Source of the DNA: Ceratopteris richardii
Lineage: Eukaryota; Streptophyta; Polypodiopsida; Polypodiales; Pteridaceae
Length of the DNA stretch: 64,000 nt
NCBI GenBank assembly: GCA_020310875.1
Contig: CM035423.1
Span: forward strand, 141,437,223 to 141,501,222
Direction: 5' to 3'
Numbering within the stretch: the first letter of the stretch is position 1; the number at the start of each line of letters is the position of its first letter. Below, in pieces: positions 1 through 9,700 of the stretch. The notes below the pieces were generated by a model. The model was not told the DNA's origin. It saw only the letters and a program-made list of their open reading frames with translations, and made no database searches. The position numbers and the translations under genes were made by a program.

Positions 1-1744
1 TACCTCTTGCAAGATCTGCTTTGAGTTTTTCCCACTCGATGGGTTGAGGTTCCACTAGTGGCAGGAGTCTGTAGTGCGTGGAGTATACCAGTTGTTCACA
101 GGAAAATAGTTGGAGTAGATGGGTGGGCCTGCTGATGAACACCTCTGAATGATACTCCCAAAAACCAGTAGTAAACATCTCTTCGAATGTCATTTTATAG
201 CATGCCAGTAGATATTTGATGCAACAGTGCCAGGCATAACACACCCGGAGCGATGGTGTCATGCTCATATCATACACTAAATCTTGATTGCCATGCTCGA
301 ATCCCGGGGTGTTAACGTGTGGTTCCTTGACGCGACGGAAGACTTTGAATACGATCTGCATCATGCCACATATTTTGACTATCATATGGGCAGCTACATC
401 ATCCATTCATCGTAAGCGAGGGAGCCAGTGGTGAATCGTTGCCATCATATAGCCTACCATGGGTGGTCCGTGGGTTGGTGTGAAATATGGATAATTGAGC
501 CAGTCCTGGAACTGCTTGTTGTTCTGTACTTTGATTGCAAAGGCCTTCGAGGAGTGGCATCATGGTATCGGTCCCCAACATGGGTTATACTTCAAATGGA
601 GTGGTGCCTTGACCCATGTGCTCATCATTTTAGGATATTCCTGTAATAAATCCTGGCGCCAAGCTGGTTGAAAGATTTCTCTCTCTGTGCCTCCATTGGC
701 AAGTCTTCAGGCTCAAACTAAGTTGCATGGGAGGGTTTCTTGCCTGTTTTCTTTTTGATGGCCAGCTGATATTCTGCCATTAACATAAAATATGGCTTGT
801 ATTGCAGCTCATGCCCAGATATATACCTGCGAGTGGCCAAGTGAGCGAAATAAGGGGATTGTAAAATACGCTCTTCGATCATAGCCATTGCATGTGATTA
901 TGCTTCCATCCTTGCGGAGTGGGTCTTGCCAAGCTCTTCGACAGTCTTCATCCACGCGGGGGTAGGGAGTTCAAAGGTAGTTTGGCCTTTGGCCATCACA
1001 CGTCCGCCTGGGATGGGTTGCGGTTTATAGGCTTCTTCAAAAGTGTCTTCCATCGAGATAGTCACTGTTTCTTCCTCCACTGGTAGTTCCGGTGGGGAGT
1101 CTAGCCTAGGGGGTGCTTCGTATGCTACTATGTGTGTTTGAAGAGTCAATACCTGGGCCCGTAAAGCATTGAGTTCCTCGATGATCTCAAGAGATGTGGA
1201 CGTAGGAGTTGTTGGTGCTTGCTGTATAGGTGCTCGTAACTGTAATAGTTTGTGTTCCTCTTTGAGCTTCTAGTATTCCTCATTCATACTGTCATACTCC
1301 TCTAGTAGTCGGACATGATCTTCTAATAGTAGCTTCATGGATTCGGAGGGGACAACTTTGAAATGATTGGGACTCAAGGGTTCGTCCGGTTGATCTAAAG
1401 CAGCGTCAAGATTCTCTCTATTCTGTTCCTGTAAGCGTTGGTTCTCTTCTTTAGCTGCTGCGAGGTGGCATCTGAGTAGTCCCATGTTGTGAGTGAGGGT
1501 CACATTGCGAATGGTTTGAGCCCTTAACAAATTGTCAATATCTATAATGGCCTCTTAAAAGTCTTCTGTTCACTTTCGAGTTCAAGTTTGTGGTAGGGCT
1601 GGCGTAGCTCTTGGTAGCATGTGTTAAGGGAGGCATTCTCGATTGATAAAGAATTTAGCTACGACTGTAAGTCATTCGTGGTCTGCTGCAACGTCTGATA
1701 ACTGTTACCTAGAGATGGGAATTCATCTCTCACTTGTGTCATAC
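1..1744 (-). pseudogene. A: C-terminal part of the 3' accessory frame
   Basis: Minus-strand coding remnants match the accessory region of C at 28.6-30.1 kb. Shared features are a leucine- and glutamate-rich coiled-coil stretch (1270-1530) and a segment with a P-G-G-R-V core (898-1149). The most downstream part (1-900) matches C's 28675-29151 frame. No catalytic motif is recognisable. It is a degraded fossil frame, cut at 1744 by element F; the sequence resumes at 13603 after the duplicated catac. Confidence 0.7.
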
Positions 1745-2815
1745 TGTTAGACGATAATAACTCAATCCAACTTTCGGACGAGTATTATCGGGTCCTCGGG
1801 TTCTTGGGAGTGGTAGGGGTCTGTTAGACAGAGGCCCTGTACTATTTTCCCAATCCTTTACACAATCACAAGTATTCTTTCACTTCTTAACACAAGGAGT
1901 GAGTTTGAATACTGACTACTCTTCGGCACAGTAATTGTAAGACTATTCGAACCGAATATGCTATGATAATAGCGTAGTGATCCAACCGTAACTTACAACT
2001 ATTAGAATTCGTTTACTACTTGAATTTTTCTCAGTAAGACGATTTTATGTGACCGGTAAACATACCGAACAAAATATACAGACAACCCGGATCGAGATTA
2101 CGTCAAACTTTCGTATGATGGCGCAAGTTATCGATTTCTACCGCAATTAGTAACTTACTACAACTTCTGTCCACACACAGATCTTTACCGAATATTCAGT
2201 GATCACAGTTTATTGTATAAAATCTGGTCACTTAACCGAAATAGTACTAAACTTTGTTCTTACACAGTCTCACGCAGGACAATCAATGCACAATCTCATA
2301 GTCGAGAAATACAGAGTCACATATATCTGATCAACAAATAAACTTACAACATCACAAACTACCCAATGAGAATCGGTTCAACCAAAGAATAGCAGAATAA
2401 TTAAATATGAATAGAATGGAACAGTACTCAATGTCCTCAGCAATATCTCATACACAGTTTTTAAAATATGTTACTCGTGGTCTCCAAATACTTCAGTTTC
2501 AATGTGATCAACCCTATTCAATACAGTGCGCAACAGAACAGAGACGTATCTATCCTTCTGTCTCTCTCAATTACATTCCTGTTAACTATCAATCCAAGAG
2601 TCTGTTTAACACAGTAAACTCTCCTCCACCAGTCTAACGAAGCGACAACGCGACGACAGAACTCTTTTCTCTTCCTGTCTTCTGCTTTTTATTGCTTTCG
2701 CATTCTTCATCTACCGACTCTTGCGAAATTTCCTACATCTCCGTCATTTCAGCCACAAGTCTTGTTTATCCTTCTTCTGCGGTTGCGGTTGTCTCGCTCC
2801 ATCAGCCTTGTAACA
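1745..2815 (-). repeat. F 3' LTR
   Basis: This 1071-bp repeat is nearly identical to 12527-13597. It lies downstream of the minus-strand coding region, so it is the 3' copy. Its first ~200 bases (minus-strand sense, the U3 start) do not match the LTR of E, although the rest does. Confidence 0.95.
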
Positions 2816-2845
2816 CTGGCACGCACGGTGGACTCGAACCCGCAA
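2816..2845 (-). other. F: tRNA B-box-like sequence against the 3' LTR
   Basis: Where a polypurine tract is expected, the minus strand reads GCGGGTTCGAGTCC followed by a short GC-rich stretch ending near CCA. Bases 2830-2840 match the Pol III B-box consensus GGTTCGANTCC. The same sequence adjoins the 3' LTR of E (54905-54933). I could not fold a complete tRNA around it. Confidence 0.7.
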
Positions 2846-3298
2846 GTGCAATACTGTAGATGATATCCTTTTGCCTGGGACTATCCTCCTATTTTCCTTC
2901 TATACATGCATCAGAAAGATTCTGGCTAGTCATTTATAATGTCCATATCCTACTGGTGATTCAGCAAATATCTTTCAATCCCGAATGTGTCACTGTACGT
3001 GATAGGTCGTCTCTTTCTCCAGAACTTCCTCAAACTCGTATAGCTGGTCTAGTTGCCTTTTCATGAAGTTCTGCTTTCTTATATGCTGTTGCTTCAAAAT
3101 TCATGCTTTACATACTCATATTCTTCAAAATAAGAATCTACTCTTGATTTCGTTGTTACCTGGACCCACCTTCTTGATCATGTGCTTTAAGCGCTTCGTC
3201 TATGGAATCAAAGTACCCTCTGTGCTGTTGAATCCATGTCTTCTGCAGAAGTCATGTAACCATACAGTATCCTATCACCACCTGGCTGAAATATTCGT
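2846..3298 (-). other. F: 3' untranslated region
   Basis: This is non-coding sequence between the terminal small frames and the B-box-like tract. It matches E at 54304-54904. I see no further gene in it. Confidence 0.6.
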
Positions 3299-4155
3299 TT
3301 ACAGTGTCTGTCGGTCCATGCCAGGATTTGAATCCCCAATCTTTTCTGATTGTACTTGTTCTAGTGGTGGAACAAGTATAGCTAGCCATCTCCTGCGAAA
3401 AAGTGTCCAGCGATTTTGAATATGGCTATCCAACTGTTCTTTTAATAAATCTATGTCCATATTTGTCATCATTGTGGCATTTAATTCTACACCCTCATCT
3501 TTTAATATCTGCTTTTCGAACTCCTGCAATACTTGTATTCTTGACTTAGTTGTGGGGAAAATTGTACCTGATTTTCAAGAAAACCTTTTGTTTGTCGCAT
3601 AATGTGTAACTGATTCTCTGCATCGTCGTTGCCTGTCCACTGTTCCCAGGGTAACTTAGCAAACTGTAGAAGTCCGATCCTTCGTAACCAGTTCTCATTT
3701 TCCCTTGAATAAATGTCAAACTGTATTTTGAATTCTGTGGAAAATAATATGTGGTTATGCAGACCTGGTGATGTTGTCGAAGTTCTTGAGTCATCTTCAT
3801 CACCCGGTGATGTAGTATCAGTTGTTGTCACAACACGGTTCTGTGTAAGTGTGCGTTTTTTGAGTCGCCATCTCAGTATATCCGATTCAGACATGGTTGT
3901 AAGACTTGCCGAAAGTAATGTGCTAGAAGTTTTGGTTAATGAGCACAAGAGCTTGCAGAACACTATACAGAAAAATACTTTGCCGGGCATACGCATTTTA
4001 TAAGTACTAGAACTTGAGCTGCCATTTGTTAGAATGATGATACTTCGGACATGACACTTCATGCTGCTTACCAAAATTCTAGAATCAAAATCATCATTCT
4101 GGAAATCGATGCTGGACTTAGAACGTCTTTTACATGTGCGAAAAGTATTATGCAC
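3299..4155 (-). CDS. F: small terminal frames
   Basis: Two overlapping minus-strand frames lie here: 3502-4155 (217 aa, basic, serine-rich, unrecognised) and 3299-3529 (76 aa). The second has a close counterpart in E at 54052-54303 and contains a basic, tryptophan-bearing stretch (NRWTLFRRRW). In E it is preceded by a leucine/glutamine-rich coiled-coil-like sequence. No family is recognised. Conservation between E and F could reflect recent common descent only. Confidence 0.45.
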
Positions 4156-4215
4156 AAAAAATCATGACTTTTAATAAAATATACCAGTACAACACCGGAT
4201 TTGTAGGCCCAAAAT

Positions 4216-6456
4216 CTATAGTTCTGCTTCGAGTCCTTCTAAATACATATTTCTAGCTGATCGAAAGATACGGGCAATCTTTTTCTTAAGCGTTTCTAAT
4301 ACACTTTTCAGGGTGTCGGGTTCTAATAATTGGGCATCTGTCCGCACCGAACTGAGCGCAATTGCTCTCGAAAGTAAATTTTCAGCCTCTGTTTGTAAAA
4401 ATGCTTCCTGTAAATAAAATTCATTGGCCAATGCTGCATCTCTGGCCGTCTTCATATCTGTTACTTGTTGCTGCATTCAATGGATGTTATCATTTTTGTT
4501 ACGTACTTGATTCTCGAGTCTTTCTAACTGTTGGTTTAGGAATTGGATTGTTTTATAAAATGCATCTCTTTCTCTTCTCGTATCTGCTAGTTTTTTCTGT
4601 TTCTGAGGTTCTTCAATGAGATACTTATGCAGTATGTTGTTGGTTGTTGCTAAACTGTTTTTTGTTGTATCTAACTCGAATTCTGTTTGAGTTAACCTCC
4701 TTCTAGTTTCTTCCAGTAAGTTGCCTAATGCTATTCTGCCATCTTCTGCATCTTTGAAGTTCTGTGTTAACCTATTAATTTCTGCAGTGGCTTCTGTCAA
4801 CATTTCTTTATGATTGTTTATTGTTTCCAGAGCTTCATCCCGCTGTTTTGTTATATCTGCTTGATCACTGAGTCGTTCTTGCAGCTGTCTCACCTGCTCT
4901 TGTAGGGCCTGATTTTCTGCTTTTACTGTGTATACTTCTTCTTGAAGCGGAGTGATATCGGCTTCCAGTATTTCTATTTTATGCTGCAACTCCTTGTAAA
5001 TGTTGTCTGTATCAGCTCTCATCTGAGCAGGTAATTGCTGGGAGAGGTTAATAAGAAACTGTCCCATTGATGCTAATTCGGAAAATACCTGAACAGATTG
5101 TGTTTTTGGAAGTTGTTGCGGTTGGGCAAACGTATTGGTGCGTAATTGGTAAGAATTCGGTGGTGAGTAGTTAGGGGAAGATGATGATGTATGGTCGGGG
5201 TGATCCTGGATGGGATGTGCTTCCTGTTGCGGTGGAAAAATAGAACGAGCTGTGTTAGAGCTAATTACCTTTTTTGCATTCTGTTGTTCATCTGTTGTTT
5301 CTGCTGCCTTCAGGAGCTTATCCAGTGCATCATTAGTAGGTTGACGTTCATGGATTTGTTGATTATCTTGCTGCTGCTGTTGACAGACTTTATCAGTTGA
5401 CATTGCTTCCGTTTCAATTTGCTTCTGCGTTTGTAGATGCTCGGATGCTAATGAATACGTTGATGATTCCTGGTGCATCGATGTATTTGTATCATGGAAC
5501 TTCTCTTCCTCTTGATGCTTGGCCTCTGTTTCTGCTTCCTTTTCTTGCTTCTCAGCTTCATTCTCTACTGCTTTGTCTTGTTTTTCGTGTTGTACTTCTT
5601 GCTGTTGTTCGTCTTCTTTTTGTGTTACTCCACCTGAATGCTGGTCGACCTCTTGCTGGACTTCTTCGTCTTGTTCGACTGAACCTGCATTCTTACTTTC
5701 AGAAGAACTGATTCTGATCCGTTTTCTTCTAAATAACTGATTAATCTCTTCTTCATCTTCTTCGTCTTCATCTAAAGGTTGCGCTGATTCTTCAATCTGT
5801 AACACTGGTCCTCTTGGTGGTGGTTGTGCTTGCATTATGGTTGGAAACAGAAATGATAAAATGTGTGGTAGTCGAGACCTCGGGGTTTTACCTTTGTTAA
5901 CTTGCTTCATAATTGAGACGCACTCCTTATGAATACGTTGAAAGAAGAATGACGCAAAGTTAACAGGTTCTCGGGCAGCTATATCTATGGCAGAATAAAA
6001 TGGTCGAGAGATACCATAGGTACGTTTCTGAAAGTTGAGTATAGCAACGAGGAATTGTAGTGCAGTTCTTTCGGGTTCTGGTCGACAGAGAATGGTGTAT
6101 TCATTAGATGAAAATCGCGGGAACAATTCTGCCATTCGGGTTGCCGAGATCATGGGGAGATTCTCGCGGCCTTGTGGAGTCAAATGGTAAACTTCTGCAA
6201 ACACTTGGAATGTGATCATAGTTCTAGACGGTAAGGAAAGGAAAACCCATCGTTTCTCAGTGGGGGATACTCGAGCGATAGCGGAAATGATCTGTGCGAA
6301 GAAGGGGTGAGCTTCTACTGAGTGCCAGGGCAGCTCGGCGAAACTACCCAATCCTCGTACATGCAGATAATTTCCTACTTCAGCAGGGATACCATCGGCA
6401 AAAGCTGTATAGTTTGCTAGGGATTCCATTACACAGAGATGCAAGACGCAGAACAC
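4216..6456 (-). CDS. F: accessory protein frame (N-terminal domain, acidic middle, coiled coil)
   Basis: A 659-aa frame (4477-6456) is followed at once by an 86-aa frame (4216-4476) of the same helical character. The first start gives a short hydrophobic leader; the Met about nine codons later is an equally good start. Residues ~10-215 look globular and resemble the plant transposon-associated domain found in 3' frames of Athila-type elements (inferred by general pattern, not searched). Residues ~225-330 are strongly acidic and Q/E-rich, ~330-470 are Q/S/P-rich, and ~480-655 form a long predicted coiled coil. It lies in the position of the env-like frame of Athila elements, but I see no clear signal peptide, furin site or transmembrane segment. 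E lacks this frame. Confidence 0.75.
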
Positions 6457-6752
6457 AAGTATTCAGAAACTGTGGCCGTGGTCGCAAAAGACTAAATTAC
6501 CTATCCGGCGAGTTTAAGTGAGTTATATAAGAAATTTGTACAGAGAATATTTAAAACGGCACTAATTACACAAAACGGACAGTAATGTCTATATCTGACG
6601 TGCGTGCATGCAAAGAGAGAAAAAGGAGCGGGCGGCTGGACATAAATAGATATTAAAGTACGGCGATTACACTTATTTTATTGATTACACCGAATTAAAA
6701 CAAAAGGAATTAAAAGAAAATTAAAAAATTTGTGGTACGCTGTGTACCCTTG

Positions 6753-9700
6753 TTATAGCCGAGGTGGCGCTACTTGATACGGCCGTAGCTTTGAACCATT
6801 TATCGCTTTTGGAAGTGGTTGTCCAGTCAATGTAGTCAATCGAAAAGTGGCCGGACCAACTTGTTCTGAAATCTTGAATGGACCGAACCAACGTAACTTG
6901 AATTTTCCTGCTGATCTATTGGACTTTGCATTGTAAAAAAGAACAAGCTGTCCTACCGAAAATACTGGAGTCTTTAAATTTCGGTCGTGTGTCCTGGTCT
7001 GTCTTAATTGAATTTCTTTCATAGTTAAGAAACTGAGCCATCGGTGTTCATCTAATTCTCTAAGTGTTTCCAACCGAAATACCAATGATTCTTCGGGTAA
7101 AAGCTTCTGAGACGTTGCTACTCTTAAACTTGGTATTACAATTTCCATCGGAGCTATTGCTTCTAGTCCATAGGCTAACTTAAATGGTGTCAAGCCGGTG
7201 GTTACCTTATATGTAGTGCGATAGGCCCATAAGACTGCAGGTAGCAACTGATCCCATCTTTCCGGTGTTTCTCTAGTCAATTTTTGAAGCATATTTAGCA
7301 GAGATTTGTTGGTACTTTCTGCCAATCCATTTGTACGAGGATAATATGGTGAGCTGAATTTATGACTGATCTGGAATGACTGCGTTAATACTTTCATCAG
7401 CTTGTTCATAAAATGAGTACCCTGATCTGAAACAAGCTCTAGTGGCAATCCAAATCTTGGAAAGACATCTGTTAATAGACATTTCGCTACTTCAACTGCT
7501 GTAGCTGAGCGTAAAGGCCATGCTTCTGCCCACCTGGTTGCGTAATCTGTGCAAGTCAATATATACCTGTTATTGCTGAATACTGCGGGAGGTGTGATTG
7601 GACCAATGAAATCAAGACCCCATTTCTGAAATGGTTCTAAAGGAAGTACTGGATGAAGTGGAAAGTAATGGCGTTGTAGTGGTTGTCCAGTTCTTTGACA
7701 GCTATCACAAGTTTTGATAAATTCCAATATATCTTTATACATTGTTGGCCACCAAAGTCCACTTTGCAGAATTTTTCGGTGAGTAAGATCTGCTGCAAAA
7801 TGTCCAGCGGAAGGAATTGAGTGAGCCAAAGTGATAACTGAGTTAACTTCATGTGGTGGAATACAGCGAAGTAGGATTCCGGTATGATCTGTATAATATA
7901 ATTCTCCAGCAACTAACCGGAATCGTCGACTAAAACCTGCAATTTTTCGGCGTGTAGCTGTGGGGACTTCAGAAGGTAGATATCCACTTGAAAGGAAGGT
8001 CAATAACTGATCATAATACGTAGTTGGCACTGGTTGGTTTGACAATTCTTCAGTAGTTGGTTCTGAAGTATAAATGGCTGGCGTTGTATCATTTATACCA
8101 ACCGGAGGTTCACCTGAATCTAAGCGTGACAAAAAGTCTGCTAAGGCATGTGAACTACCTGGCCGATGACTGACATCATAGTCGAATTCTTGCAATAGTA
8201 GAACCCATCGTGCTAGGCGGCCACCGATATGTTGTTGTCGAACCAAGTAAACAAGTGCAGCGTGATCGACATGAAATGTAAATTTTCGGCCCAACAAATA
8301 ATGTCTGAATTTTTTTACCGAATATACTAATCCTAAGCATTCCCTCTCAGTTACCGAGTAGTTCTTCTCTGCAGGTGCTAATCTTCTGCTAGCATAGTAT
8401 ACTGGTCTAAACCATTTATCTGTTTGTTGCATCAGTACACTTCCTATTGCTATATCAGATGCATCAACAAATACGTGGAATGGGTGATCCCAATCTGGTG
8501 GCTGTAAAATGGGAACCTGTGTTAATAACTGTTTCAATCGATCAAATGCTATCTGACATTCCTGAGTCCATTCGAATTGCCTTGCAGTTTTGGAAATTAA
8601 TTTGTTCAGTGGTATTGCCACATGAGCAAGCCACCGTAAATGCCTTCCATGCCACCTCACTTGTCCCATAAATCGCATTACTTCCTTAGGTGTATTAGGC
8701 ACCGGAGCTTCTAATACTGCTGAAATTTTATCAGGATCAACTTGAATACCCTGAGCTGATATGATGTGACCAAGTAACTTTCCACATGAAACCGCAAACA
8801 CAGATTTGTTTGGGTTTAAACACAATCTATATTCTCTACATCTCTGAAAGCAACATCGTAAATGTACTAGATGTGCGATCATTTTACCGAAAATGGAAAA
8901 ATCGTCAAGGTATACTTGCATGAATGAGGTGAGATAAGGAGAAAATATCTCCTGCATACATCTTTGAAATGTGCTTGGCGCATTCCTCAATCCGAACCAC
9001 ATTACGGTACAAGCAAAGACACCCCAATTTGTAATAAATGCAGTTTTTGGTATATCTTCTTCAGCCATTCTTACTTGTTTATATCCACTGTATCCATCTA
9101 GAAATGAATACATCTCATGACCTGCTACTTTATCAAGCATTGTATCCAAAAAAGGAATCGGAAAGGGGTCCGGTATTGTTGCAGCATTTAATTTCTGATA
9201 ATCTACGCAAATTCTCAATTGCTTGTTTTTCTTTGGTACAATTACAATTGGTGAAATCCATTCCGCATGTTCTATTGGTACTATGAATCCCACTTTTAAT
9301 AACCTATCAAGTTCAGTCTTTACCTGAGATGCATAATGTGGGTTCATCCGGTAGCTGGTTTGCCTTATCGGTTTTGCTTCTGGTTTTAGCATAACTCTGT
9401 GTTGATAGATACGAGGATCCAGGCCCTTCATGTCTTTGTAATCCCATGCAAAGACGTCAGTAAATTCTTGGAGTAGCTTGATTAAATCTGCTTGAAAAGC
9501 TTCAGGTAAGTTTTGCTTTATCTTTACAGGACGAGGGTGGTCTTCATCTCCAAGATTATAAGTAATTAACTGATCTTCTGGAACATAAAATTGTTGATGT
9601 TTTTCTGTATCAGCGGAAGGTTCGAGAAGCTGCTGTAATTCATTACCTTGAATCGAAATGGTATTTTCCTCCTTAATTTCTTCGACAATGGGTATTACTG

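Noticed and set aside
2407-2637. Small frame in F's LTR, repeated at 13189-13419, as a possible gene
   Set aside because: It lies antisense to the element and is duplicated only because the LTR is. There is no codon or homology support.
4216-6456. Calling F's accessory frame a viral envelope gene
   Set aside because: There is no convincing signal peptide, cleavage site or transmembrane helix; only its position fits.
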